Below, one piece after another: positions 45,567 through 53,917 of a DNA stretch of 64,000 nt. Source of the DNA: Paraburkholderia hiiakae (GTDB taxonomy: Bacteria > Pseudomonadota > Gammaproteobacteria > Burkholderiales > Burkholderiaceae); assembly GCF_904848665.1 (NCBI RefSeq), contig NZ_CAJHCQ010000004.1:248001-312000 (forward strand). The letters are read 5' to 3'. The notes under the pieces are model-generated. The model saw only the letters and a program-made list of their open reading frames with translations, was not told where the DNA came from and made no database searches. The first letter of the stretch is position 1. Each line of letters starts with the position of its first letter. Position numbers and translations under genes: made by a program.

Positions 45567-45602
45567 GTTCGCTAATGAATAGGTGTGGGATCGTTAGCAA
45601 AC
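45567..45602. promoter_or_regulatory. Inverted repeat in the divergent arginine region
   Basis: GTTCGCTAA (45567-45575) and TTAGCAAAC (45594-45602) pair at 8 of 9 positions, between the divergent permease and lipoprotein genes. It may be an operator for either. Confidence 0.35.
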
Positions 45603-45652
45603 AGGCCGAATGAACTAGCGAATCCGCAATGCGCCGCATTAGGGGGAATGTC

Positions 45653-46114
45653 ATGCGATATCTCGCTGCAGCACTTCTTGGCTCCGTGGTGGGCTCGCTC
45701 GCGCTTTCGGGCTGCGAGACCCCGACTTCGGGTTCCACCTTCACGCCGGCCCAGGCGCAACAGGTGATGGTGGTCGAACTCGGTGCGGTCGAAGCCGTGC
45801 GGCCCGTCACCATCCAGCCCGGCCCAACGGGCATTGGCGCAATCACCGGCGGCGCGCTTGGCGGCATCGCGGCAGGCAGCAACATCGGGCGCGGCTCGGG
45901 CGCCGTAGCGGCGGGCATCGGCGGCGCCGTGCTGGGTGGCGCGGCAGGCAATGCCGTGGAGCAGCGAGTCACGCAGCGCGCGGGCCTTGAAATCGTCGTG
46001 CGTCTGGATTCGGGGCAACTGATGTCGGTGGTCCAGGATGCGGATCAGCAGTTCGTTCCGGGCGACCGCGTGCGTGTGCTGCTTGGCAACAACTCGGTGC
46101 GCGTGACCCGATGA
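45653..46114 (+). CDS. Glycine-zipper lipoprotein (copy B)
   Basis: A 153-aa probable lipoprotein, the intact partner of copy A at 18199. The signal MRYLAAALLGSVVGSLALSGC ends in a lipobox Cys at 21; the Gly-zipper (ITGGALGGIAAGSNIGRGSG, VLGGAAGNAVEQRVTQ) and the C-terminal beta domain are the same as copy A. AGGGGGA precedes the ATG. It is followed 62 bp later by the permease and then by the deiminase, so it may be part of the same transcript; why a lipoprotein accompanies arginine catabolism is not clear. Confidence 0.82.
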   Translation: MRYLAAALLGSVVGSLALSGCETPTSGSTFTPAQAQQVMVVELGAVEAVRPVTIQPGPTGIGAITGGALGGIAAGSNIGRGSGAVAAGIGGAVLGGAAGNAVEQRVTQRAGLEIVVRLDSGQLMSVVQDADQQFVPGDRVRVLLGNNSVRVTR

Positions 46115-46176
46115 AGTGAACGCAGGTGTGGTTGGTCTCTCGATAAGGCGAAGTTTCGAACAAAGCGAGGAAACCG

Positions 46177-47601
46177 ATGGCCGATACCGAGCAGAAGATG
46201 AGTCGCGTGCAGTTGACCGCGATGGTAGTCGGGGGCATGGTGGGCGCCGGGATCTTTTCTCTGCCGCGAACCTTCGCCAATGCAACGGGGCCAGTCGGCG
46301 CGGCCATTGCGTGGCTCGTCGCGGGCGTGGGCATGTACACGCTCGCACGCGTGTTCCAGGCGCTCGCGGAGCGCAAGCCGAACCTCGACGCCGGTGTGTT
46401 CATGTACGCCAAAGAGGGCTTCGGCGACTACCCCGGCTTCCTCTCCGCGTTCGGTTACTGGATCGGCAGTTGCATCGGCAACGTTTCGTACTGGGTGCTG
46501 ATCAAGTCCACGCTGGGCGCATTTTTCCCGGTGTTCGGCGACGGCAATACGGTCACCGCTATCGTCGTGGCTTCGATCGGCATCTGGCTGTTTCACTTTC
46601 TCATTCTTCGCGGCGTGAAGCAGGCCGCGTTCATCAACACCGTCGTGACGTTCGCCAAGGTCATCCCGATCATGGTGTTCGTCGTCATTCTCCTGTTCGT
46701 ATTCAAGTACGGAACCTTCCACCTGAATATCCAGTCCGCGGCGCAAGAGGGCGGACTCATCCAGCAGGTTCGCGCGACGATGTTGGTCACCGTGTTCGTG
46801 TTCATCGGCATCGAAGGGGCGAGTGTGTATTCGCGCTATGCGAAGGAGCGCGCGGACGTTGGGCGCGCAACGATCATGGGCTTCGCCGGTGTGACCACGC
46901 TCATGGTGCTCGTTTCCATGCTGCCTTTCGCCGTGCTGCCGCGCGGCGACGTCGCGGGCATGCGCCAGCCCTCCATGGCGGCCGTGCTCGAAAGCGTGGT
47001 CGGTCCGTGGGGCGGCATCTTCGTGAGCATCGGCCTGGTCGTTTCCGTACTCGGCGCGTATCTGGCGTGGTCGCTCATCTGCGCCGAGGTGATGTTCGCG
47101 GCGGCGCGCAATCAGGACATGCCGGCCGTGTTCGCGCGCGAAAACGCCAACAACGTGCCGGCCAATGCGCTCTGGATCACCAACATCGTCGTGCAGTTGC
47201 TGGTAGCGAGCACGTATTTTTCGCGCGATGCGTTCTCGCTGATGCTTAACCTCACGAGCTCGATGTCGCTGATTCCCTATCTCTTCGTCGCGGCCTACGG
47301 GTTCATGGTGTCGAACCGCGGCGAGAGCTACGAGGTACGGCCCGAAGAGCGCAAGCGCGATCTCGCACTGGCTGCGGTCGCCGTAATCTACACGTTGTTC
47401 ATGATTGTTGCCGGTGGTCTCAAGTTCATCCTGCTTTCGGCGATTCTTTACGCGCCTGGCACGGTGCTGTATTTCCTCGCGCGGCGCGAGCGCAAGCTGA
47501 AGGTGTTTCAGTGTACGAGCGACTGGGTCATTTTCATCGTGGCGGCCGTAGCGGCCATCGTGGGCGTCGTTGGGCTGGCCACGGGCGCCATGGCACTCTA
47601 A
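46177..47601 (+). CDS. Arginine/ornithine-type antiporter
   Basis: A 474-aa APC-family antiporter with 12 helices. MVVGGMVGAGIFSLPRTFA is the first-helix substrate site; FSAFGYWIGSCIGNVSYWVLI follows. It directly precedes arginine deiminase (21 bp gap), which supports exchange of arginine for ornithine or citrulline. GAGG precedes the ATG. Residues 1-24 and 128 onward are the source of the remnant at 18723. The true arcB and arcC genes are not in the window, so ornithine and ATP formation must use genes elsewhere. Confidence 0.88.
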   Translation: MADTEQKMSRVQLTAMVVGGMVGAGIFSLPRTFANATGPVGAAIAWLVAGVGMYTLARVFQALAERKPNLDAGVFMYAKEGFGDYPGFLSAFGYWIGSCIGNVSYWVLIKSTLGAFFPVFGDGNTVTAIVVASIGIWLFHFLILRGVKQAAFINTVVTFAKVIPIMVFVVILLFVFKYGTFHLNIQSAAQEGGLIQQVRATMLVTVFVFIGIEGASVYSRYAKERADVGRATIMGFAGVTTLMVLVSMLPFAVLPRGDVAGMRQPSMAAVLESVVGPWGGIFVSIGLVVSVLGAYLAWSLICAEVMFAAARNQDMPAVFARENANNVPANALWITNIVVQLLVASTYFSRDAFSLMLNLTSSMSLIPYLFVAAYGFMVSNRGESYEVRPEERKRDLALAAVAVIYTLFMIVAGGLKFILLSAILYAPGTVLYFLARRERKLKVFQCTSDWVIFIVAAVAAIVGVVGLATGAMAL

Positions 47602-47622
47602 CGAGAACGAGCGGAGATCGAT

Positions 47623-48957
47623 ATGTCCAAGGCGAAGGGCAGTGGGAAGAATGAAAAGGGCGAGAAGGCGGAGAAAGTAGAAAAGGCCGCGAAGGGCGGC
47701 AAGGCCAAGGGGAAGGAAGAGAGTGCGCTCGGGGTGTATTCGGAAGTCGGGCAACTGCGCAAGGTGATGGTTTGCGCGCCTGGCATGGCGCACTCGCGTC
47801 TCACGCCGAGCAATTGCGACGAGTTGCTGTTCGACGACGTGCTGTGGGTCGACAACGCGAAGCGCGACCATTTCGACTTCGTCACGAAAATGCGCGACCG
47901 CGGTGTAGAGGTTGTGGAAATGCACAACCTGCTCGCCGAAACCGTTGCCGTGCCCGAAGGCAAGAAGTGGATTCTCGACAATCAGATCGTGCCGAACCAG
48001 GTCGGGCTCGGTTTCATCGACGAACTCAGAAGCTATCTGGAAGGGCTCGAGGAACGCAAGCTGGCCGAGACCTTGCTTGGCGGTCTCTCGATCTACGACT
48101 TCCCCGAATCGCACGGCGGCGCCGCGCTCAAGGTCGTGCGCGAAGCGGCCGGTTCCACCGAATATCTCTTGCCGCCGCTTCCGAACACGCTGTACACGCG
48201 CGACACCACGTGCTGGATTTACGGCGGCGTGACGCTCAATCCGCTGTACTGGCCCGCGCGGCACGAGGAAACGATCCTTGCGGCGGCGATCTACCGCTTC
48301 CATCCGGACTTCGCGGGCAACGTCAACGTGTGGTGGGGCGACCCCACCGAGGACCACGGCATGGCGACGCTCGAAGGCGGCGACGTCATGCCCATCGGCA
48401 ACAAGACCGTGCTGATCGGCATGAGCGAGCGCACGTCGCGGCAGGCAATCAGCCAGCTCGCCGCCACGCTGTTCAAGAAGGGCGCGGCGGAGCAAGTGAT
48501 CGTCGCGGCCATGCCGAAAATACGCGCGGCCATGCACCTCGATACGGTCTTCACGTTTGCAGATCGCGACTGCGTGCTGATCGCGCCGGATTTTCTGGCG
48601 CGCACGCGCACGTTTACGTACCGGCCCAGTGATCACCCGGCGGGTGTGGAACTGCATCAGGAGAAGAAGTCCTTCGTCGAGGTGGTGAGCGCGGCGCTCG
48701 GCATCAAGAAAATGCGCGTGGTGGAAGCTGGCGGCAACGATTACCAGCGCGAACGCACACAGTGGGACAGCGGCGCGAACCTGGTTTGCACATCGCCTGG
48801 CGTCGTGTTCGCTTACGACCGCAACACCTATACGAACACGCTGCTGCGCAAGGCCGGAATCGAGGTCGTGAGCATCGTGGGTGCGGAGCTGGGGCGCGGG
48901 CGCGGCGGCGGCCATTGCATGACGTGCCCGATCATTCGCGATGCGGTGGACTTCTAA
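47623..48957 (+). CDS. arcA: Arginine deiminase
   Basis: Hydrolyses arginine to citrulline and ammonia. The 444-aa protein has [34 protein letters not shown] and [13 protein letters not shown]; Cys432 in the last block is the nucleophile, and the His of HLDTVFT is the catalytic His. Unlike most family members (about 410 aa), it has a 33-residue N-terminal extension that is almost only Lys, Glu, Gly, Ala and Ser. GGAG seven bases before the ATG supports that start. It may raise pH by ammonia release or feed citrulline to an external OTC. Confidence 0.95.
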   Translation: MSKAKGSGKNEKGEKAEKVEKAAKGGKAKGKEESALGVYSEVGQLRKVMVCAPGMAHSRLTPSNCDELLFDDVLWVDNAKRDHFDFVTKMRDRGVEVVEMHNLLAETVAVPEGKKWILDNQIVPNQVGLGFIDELRSYLEGLEERKLAETLLGGLSIYDFPESHGGAALKVVREAAGSTEYLLPPLPNTLYTRDTTCWIYGGVTLNPLYWPARHEETILAAAIYRFHPDFAGNVNVWWGDPTEDHGMATLEGGDVMPIGNKTVLIGMSERTSRQAISQLAATLFKKGAAEQVIVAAMPKIRAAMHLDTVFTFADRDCVLIAPDFLARTRTFTYRPSDHPAGVELHQEKKSFVEVVSAALGIKKMRVVEAGGNDYQRERTQWDSGANLVCTSPGVVFAYDRNTYTNTLLRKAGIEVVSIVGAELGRGRGGGHCMTCPIIRDAVDF

Positions 48958-49190
48958 CGTCGAAGTGTGAGGAGATCGTTGCGGGCGCAAGCAATTGCGT
49001 TGCAATAGTGCCGGATCAAAAAGGCATGCGAGGACGGGGCTTTCAAAGCTTACGGGCATGCGGACTGCTGCCTCGTCCTGTGGGGTGCGCAACGCGCGCA
49101 CCTCGCTCCCCATCGCAACCACTTGATCCCCGATCATGGACGATTTCTTCAACCGCCTTTTTCATCTGCAACCACACGCTGCTTGCCACG

Positions 49191-49976
49191 ATGACGCACG
49201 ACGTCATGAATGTGATCGTCGCCGTGCTGATCGTCGTTGCCGGCTGGTGGGTTTCCAATCGCGTCGCGCAGGTGTTCGCGAGCATGCTGGCGCGCTCGCA
49301 CGCCGACCCGACGCTCGCACCAATGCTCGCGGGTATGGCGGCGTGGGCCGTGCGCGTGATCGCGCTCGTCGCCGCGTTGAGCGAAGTGGGCATCGCCACG
49401 GCTAGCGTGCTCGCCGCGCTCGGTGCCGCTGGCCTCGCTATCGGCCTCGCGCTGCAAGGCACCCTGCAGAACATCGCTGCCGGCATCATGCTGCTGATGC
49501 TGCGCCCGTTTCGTGCGGGCGACGTGATCGAAGGCAGCGGCGCGGCGGCCGGCATCGTGTGCGAAGTGGGGCTGTTCACGACACGTATCGAGCGTGGCGA
49601 CGGCAATGTCGTATTCGTGCCGAACAGCCAGATCTGGAGCAATCCCGTCATCAACTACAGCAGCGGCGGCACGCAGCGCATCGACGTCACGGTCGATCTC
49701 GCGCGGCGCGACCAGGTGGACGCCGCCATCGGCAAGCTCAAGGAAATGGTGTCCGCCGAACCGCGTGTGCAAAGCGGCACGACGCTCGCGCCGACGGTCG
49801 CCGTGGACAGCTATCCGTCTGGCGGCGGCGCGCGCTTACGGGTGCGTGCATGGGTGCGCAACGCCGATGCGCAATACGCCGTCGACGATATACGCGGGCA
49901 CGCGCGCGAAGCGCTCGCGACGGCGGGGCTCGCGGTGACGGGTAACGCGCGCGTGGCGGGGGCTAGCGCGAAATAG
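49191..49976 (+). CDS. Small-conductance mechanosensitive channel, MscS type
   Basis: A 261-aa short MscS protein: an N-terminal helix (MNVIVAVLIVVAGWWVSNRVA), two further helices with the pore region AALGAAGLAIGLALQGTLQNIAAGIMLLMLRPF, and the cytoplasmic beta domain (GDVIEGSGAAAG, NGNVVFVPNSQIWSNPVIN-like). It opens on membrane tension to release solutes. The start is uncertain. ATG at 49191 is used, but a frame from 49136 (MDDFFNRLFHLQ) reads naturally into it if one base near 49169 is skipped. It lies downstream of arcA with no shared promoter evident. Confidence 0.82.
   Translation: MTHDVMNVIVAVLIVVAGWWVSNRVAQVFASMLARSHADPTLAPMLAGMAAWAVRVIALVAALSEVGIATASVLAALGAAGLAIGLALQGTLQNIAAGIMLLMLRPFRAGDVIEGSGAAAGIVCEVGLFTTRIERGDGNVVFVPNSQIWSNPVINYSSGGTQRIDVTVDLARRDQVDAAIGKLKEMVSAEPRVQSGTTLAPTVAVDSYPSGGGARLRVRAWVRNADAQYAVDDIRGHAREALATAGLAVTGNARVAGASAK
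49929..49952 (+). repeat. Direct repeat left of the toxin island
   Basis: 24 bp of the mscS 3-prime end, repeated at 51365-51388 with one mismatch. The pair bounds a lower-GC segment. Confidence 0.6.
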
Positions 49977-50261
49977 AACCGCGTTCCGCTCTCGTTGGCT
50001 GCGCTCGCGCTCGTCGAGCGTATCGAGGAACAGAAGCAGCGCAAAACCCTGTGTTTGCGTCGCCGCGCGGCAAGGTGCTATCGGATACGACGCTGTCCGG
50101 TTTTGAAAGCAGCTTCCGCGATTGGGCCTGCGAAACGGCTACGCCCGTGACCTTGCAGAGCGAGCGCGCGCCCACACGGTCGCTAACAAGGTTGAAGCGG
50201 CCTACTACCGCACAGGCCTTCATGTGTGTGGCATGGTGGCGTGATTCTGGAGCCACCATGG
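49977..50261. other. Gap in the lower-GC island
   Basis: 285 bp between mscS and the immunity-like gene. No supported gene. It is the left part of the island. Confidence 0.4.
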
Positions 50262-50730
50262 TCAGAATTCATTCCGTTTATATGGTTTGATACCAACAAT
50301 GAGGATTTCTTTGCAGGACAATTTAATATCCAAACCGATGTTTGGCATAAGGTCAAAATTTATCAGATCGCGACGGCGCTTTGATAAAGTAATGTCCGAA
50401 ATTGAAGCCTCCGCAAGCATGGCATTAACATCCATCTCCGAAGTCATAATGTCCAGTAAGTCGACAACAACCATATAATCTGAACCACCGTCACTTCGCG
50501 GGGCAGCGTAGCGATTGTGCAGTATTTCAAGTTGAAGATCGACCAGATAGCGCGCTTGCCCAACGGGTAGCCGCTCGCCCTCCATGTTTTCGTATGAACG
50601 CCGCTTTCTTTGGAGGCGAAAAGTTAACACTGCCGAATCATGAAAAGACGGGTAGCAACCAAAAATCTTAATAAGTAAGTCGCTGTTTTCGGCCAGTTCC
50701 CAACCCCAACGTTTTGTCGTCGCTTTTCAT
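50262..50730 (-). pseudogene. Frameshifted immunity-like gene
   Basis: The ATG at 50730 overlaps the upstream stop (ATGA) and encodes MKSDDKTL, then the frame meets a stop at 50668. The frame one base on runs open to 50262 and reads GWELAENSDLLIKIFGCYPS, then FHDSAVLTFRLQRK and on, about 155 residues if the extra G in the GGGG run at 50704-50707 is removed. The block FGxxPSFHDxxV, with LQLEILHNRY later, resembles the Imm50 group of polymorphic toxin immunity proteins as I remember it. It follows the unknown 132-aa frame, so a toxin/immunity pair is likely. Confidence 0.6.
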
Positions 50731-51125
50731 AGATTCACCATCAAGTTGATCGCTGCATTGTCGGTCGGCAGGTTCCAGTGCGCCAGGTTCAAACTGTCGC
50801 GGACAAACGCCTGAACGTCGCGGAGTGCCTTCGCGCCGGTAATCGAACGCAAGTCCCAGTTTGGGCGGAAGTGCCGGGCAAACGCCGCCCGGTCGTCCGC
50901 GAGTTGCCTGATCCGGTCTTTTTCCCACAACTCGCTTTTGTTCACTTCGCTCAGGGACCGCTCATCCCACGACCAGGATTTGTCCCGACCCGCATTCGGA
51001 TAGAGCGCGCGGGCCGACATATTGCCGTAGCCGCGTCCCCAACTCGTCAGGTCGTAATACTTCGGTCCCGGAATCAGTGTGCATTGCCATCCGGTTTCGA
51101 GCGGCACAGCAAGGGTATTCCACAT
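50727..51125 (-). CDS. Putative orphan toxin, 132 aa
   Basis: I do not recognise the family. It begins MWNTLAVPLETGWQCTLIPG and ends with a helical region (SEVNKSELWEKDRIRQLADD and RDSLNLAHWNLPTDNAAINL). A stop codon lies three codons before the ATG at 51125, so it is not a cut-off tail of a visible longer protein; AGGACGGG may be its binding site. It is rich in Trp and Asn and less GC-rich than the flanks. The coupled downstream gene looks like an immunity protein, which suggests that this is a toxin module whose carrier is elsewhere or lost. Confidence 0.5.
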   Translation of the reverse strand: MWNTLAVPLETGWQCTLIPGPKYYDLTSWGRGYGNMSARALYPNAGRDKSWSWDERSLSEVNKSELWEKDRIRQLADDRAAFARHFRPNWDLRSITGAKALRDVQAFVRDSLNLAHWNLPTDNAAINLMVNL

Positions 51126-51440
51126 CGTCAGTTACCCGTCCTCTTTTCGGGACTTTTAGCCTACCCAGCATTCGACGGCAAAATCGCAAAACGAGGTCAA
51201 ATTCCGCGCTTCGCCAAGATTGCATCAATCGAATGGGGATTACGCGTGGCTGGCGACGTGGCTTATTCCTCGTCGTCCTCGCGGCTGGTCTTTCCGCGCT
51301 GGAGGATTTCCAGCAGCGCTTCGTCGCGCATTGCGCGCACGCGCGCGGTCTGCACCTCGCTCTTCTCGCGGTGACGGGCAACGCGCGCATGACGGGCGCC
51401 AACGCCACGCTCATGCAGCGCTAGCGCACGGTAGAACCAG
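51126..51440. other. Right end of the island with mscS-end copy
   Basis: No supported gene. It includes the 24-bp repeat at 51365-51388, in sequence that also reads like the last codons of mscS (LAVTGNAR). It may be a remnant of a second mscS end or a target duplication. Confidence 0.45.
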
Positions 51441-52211
51441 TTAAAGCACGTTGAGCATGGCGAGCGCGCTTTCCTGCAGATGCGGCAAGACGCGCTGGAG
51501 AGCGGCCTCGGGGCTTTCTTCGCGCATCGGCATGTTGGTGCTGAGTGCGGCGACCACCTCGCCGTTGCGATTCCTGAGCGGCACGGCAATGCCGCGCACG
51601 CCCACCTGCAACTGCTGCTCGATGAGCGCGTAGCCATCCACGCGCGCACGTACGATCTTCTCGCGCAGGCGTGCGCCGCTTGTGATGGTATGCGGCGTGA
51701 ATGGCGAAAGCTCGACCGTGTCGAGCCAGGCGGAAACCGCATCCTGGTCGGCCTCGTGCGCGAGCAGCACCACACCGGGCGAGATGAGCGGCGCGGGCAC
51801 GCGCGCGCCGAGCACGAAGCCCGTGGTCATCACGCGCGACACACCATTGCGCGCGATCACAACGAGTTCCCAGCCATCGAGCACGCTCACATAGGCCGAT
51901 TCGTTGAGCGTCGCGCTCAACTGCTGCAGATACGGCTGCACGGTGCGCGGCAGGCGCGCCGAATCGAAATAGGACCAGCCCACGCGCAGCACGCGCGGCG
52001 TGAGGCCGTACAGCCGGCCATCCGTGTACACATAGCCGAGCGATTCGAGCGTGAGCAGATAGCGGCGCGCGGCGGTGCGCGAGAGGCCCGTGCGCTCGGC
52101 CGCCTGGGTGGGGGTCATGCGCGCGTGTTTGCTGTCGAAGGCTTCGAGAATCGCGAGGCCTTTTTCGAGGCCCGCGATCCAGTCGCGCCGGTCCAGTGGC
52201 GGTTTCTTCAT
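51441..52211 (-). CDS. IclR-type regulator, PcaR/PobR group
   Basis: A 256-aa regulator. An N-terminal winged helix (residues 8-70, WIAGLEKGLAILEAFDSKHA, LSRTAARRYLLTLESLGYV) is followed by the IclR effector domain (VMTTGFVLGARVPAPLIS, EQQLQVGVRGIAVPL). The start at 52211 matches the family; the longer frame to 52250 does not add a conserved part. It follows the MHS transporter gene but behind a terminator, so it may have its own promoter. By type it could control protocatechuate genes such as the pcaIJBDC cluster 47 kb away. Confidence 0.88.
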   Translation of the reverse strand: MKKPPLDRRDWIAGLEKGLAILEAFDSKHARMTPTQAAERTGLSRTAARRYLLTLESLGYVYTDGRLYGLTPRVLRVGWSYFDSARLPRTVQPYLQQLSATLNESAYVSVLDGWELVVIARNGVSRVMTTGFVLGARVPAPLISPGVVLLAHEADQDAVSAWLDTVELSPFTPHTITSGARLREKIVRARVDGYALIEQQLQVGVRGIAVPLRNRNGEVVAALSTNMPMREESPEAALQRVLPHLQESALAMLNVL

Positions 52212-52215
52212 CGGC

Positions 52216-52231
52216 GTACAAAACCCTGTAC
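52216..52231. promoter_or_regulatory. Dyad before the iclR start
   Basis: GTACA-N6-TGTAC lies directly ahead of the regulator start at 52211, a usual place for autoregulation by an IclR-type protein. Confidence 0.4.
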
Positions 52232-52252
52232 TGCACCGTTGCCAAAGCAATG

Positions 52253-52283
52253 GAAAAAGCCGCAGGCGCCAAACGCCTGCGGC
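52253..52283 (-). terminator. Terminator of the MHS transporter gene
   Basis: A perfect 10-bp stem (52259-52268 with 52274-52283, loop CCAAA). On the minus strand it is followed by TTTTTC, about 25 bases after the transporter stop. Confidence 0.9.
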
Positions 52284-52308
52284 TCGCCAGTCTTCGATTT
52301 GCGCGTGT

Positions 52309-53622
52309 TCACTCTGGCTTCATGCGCGCCGCCACGATCAGCGAGATCAGGCAGCCAATCGCCAGATACGCGGCGACGAGGTGCCACGAACCGCCGCCAA
52401 CGCCCACCAGCGCCACCGCGATGAACGGCGTGAAGCCGCCGCCCACCACGCTCGCGAACTGGTAGCCCACGCCTGCGCCGCTGTAGCGGTACTCCGCGCC
52501 GAACAGCTCGGTGAAGAGCGGCTGCTGCACGCTTACGACCATGTCGTGGGCGACGTTCGCAAGCATCACCGAGAAGATCACGATCCAGACCGTGGCCCGC
52601 GCTTCGAGCGCGAGGAAGAACGGCACGGCGCTCAACAAGCCGATGAAGGCGCCAATCAGATAGATGCGGCGCAGCCCGAGGCGGTCGGCGAGCCACGCGA
52701 AGCAGGGGATCGTGATGCAGCTGAGCGCGCCCACGAAGAGGCCGATGCCGAGAAAGAGATCGCGCGACAGGCCGAGGTTGGTGGTCGAATAGCTCAGCGC
52801 GAAGGCGGTCACGATATACATCGTGAAGAGTTCGGCCAAGCGCAGCGCGACGATGTAGAGGAAGGCCTTCGGGTGGCGCGTGAGCGCCTCCAGCACCGGC
52901 ATCTTGAGCTTGCGGTCGCCGTGCTCGACCTTCTCGACGAACTCGCGCGACTCGTCCATGCTCGAGCGCACCCACAGGCCGATCAGCACGAGAACGACGC
53001 TGAACACGAACGGCAGGCGCCAGCCCCACGAGCGGAACGATGCCTCGCCGAGCAGGTGGCTCAGGATCGCGACAATGCCCGTGGCGAGCACGAGGCCCAC
53101 GCCGTAGCCCACCTGCACGCCGCTGCTGTAGAAGGCCTTCTTGCCGCGCGGCGCGCTTTCCACGGCCATGAGCGCCGCGCCGCCCCATTCGCCGCCAACC
53201 GCGAAGCCCTGCAGCGCGCGGAACGCGACGAGCAGCGCGGGCGCCCATAAGCCGATCGTCGCGTAGGTCGGCAGCAGGCCGATGGCCATGGTGGAAAGGC
53301 CCATCATCATGACGGTGATCACGAGCATGCGTTTGCGTCCGAGCCGGTCGCCGAAGTGACCGAACACGATCCCGCCGAGCGGGCGGAACAGGAAGCCCAC
53401 GCCGAAAGTTGCGAAGGCGGCGAGGGTGCCCGTCGACTTGCTGACCTGCGGGAAGAACGCGCCATTGAACACCAGCGCGGCGACAATGCCGTAGAGCAGG
53501 AAGTCGTACCAGTCGACGACCGCGCCGACGAAGCTGCCGAGCGCCGCTTTGCGCGCCTGGCGGCGCGACGGCGAGAGAGGGGCGGCTTCGGGGGAGCCGG
53601 TGGTGTCGAGGCTGATGGTCAT
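52309..53622 (-). CDS. MHS-type transporter (shikimate-like)
   Basis: A 437-aa, 12-helix MFS importer of the metabolite:H+ symporter family. SFVGAVVDWYDFLLYGIVAAL is the first helix with the family Asp-Trp-Tyr-Asp, GHFGDRLGRKRMLV the loop 2-3 motif, and FRALQGFAVGGEWGGAAL the helix 5 block. Close to ShiA-like shikimate and other aromatic acid carriers. CGGAGA precedes the ATG at 53622. It lies next to an IclR regulator and is divergent from hpd, which suggests uptake of an aromatic or related acid. Confidence 0.85.
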   Translation of the reverse strand: MTISLDTTGSPEAAPLSPSRRQARKAALGSFVGAVVDWYDFLLYGIVAALVFNGAFFPQVSKSTGTLAAFATFGVGFLFRPLGGIVFGHFGDRLGRKRMLVITVMMMGLSTMAIGLLPTYATIGLWAPALLVAFRALQGFAVGGEWGGAALMAVESAPRGKKAFYSSGVQVGYGVGLVLATGIVAILSHLLGEASFRSWGWRLPFVFSVVLVLIGLWVRSSMDESREFVEKVEHGDRKLKMPVLEALTRHPKAFLYIVALRLAELFTMYIVTAFALSYSTTNLGLSRDLFLGIGLFVGALSCITIPCFAWLADRLGLRRIYLIGAFIGLLSAVPFFLALEARATVWIVIFSVMLANVAHDMVVSVQQPLFTELFGAEYRYSGAGVGYQFASVVGGGFTPFIAVALVGVGGGSWHLVAAYLAIGCLISLIVAARMKPE

Positions 53623-53827
53623 GAGTTGTCTCCGATCTTCTGCGCATGTGCCATGCTGCGAAAAGCTGCGATGTGCGCTGAACGTGAAACGCAGCATAGG
53701 GCGGCCCGGGCCGCCCGGCAATGCGTGGCGGCGCCATTTTGCGCGATATTCGCCCAAATGCGTGCGACTATCGAACGCTTTGCGGGTTTGCACCGAGGTG
53801 GCGCACAGCCGCTCGAACACGGCGCCC

Positions 53828-53845
53828 TTCGTCAAATTGAACGAA
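53828..53845. promoter_or_regulatory. TTCGT/ACGAA dyad ahead of hpd
   Basis: TTCGT-N8-ACGAA between the divergent transporter and hpd genes. It recalls the TTCG/CGAA dyad at the pcaI start, which suggests an IclR-type site here as well. Confidence 0.3.
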
Positions 53846-53917
53846 CTGGTTAAAATCGGCCTGCTTCGCGATCGTGGCGAAGCGTACGTTTCAGCGCTTG
53901 CGTCAGGAGCCTATTGC

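Noticed and set aside
46045..49152. A 1035-aa minus-strand open frame
   Set aside because: Antisense to the permease and arginine deiminase, both with intact family motifs; the His/Arg-rich composition marks it as a shadow.
49980..50260. Insertion sequence left of the immunity gene
   Set aside because: No terminal inverted repeats or transposase motif; only short repeats from the mscS end.
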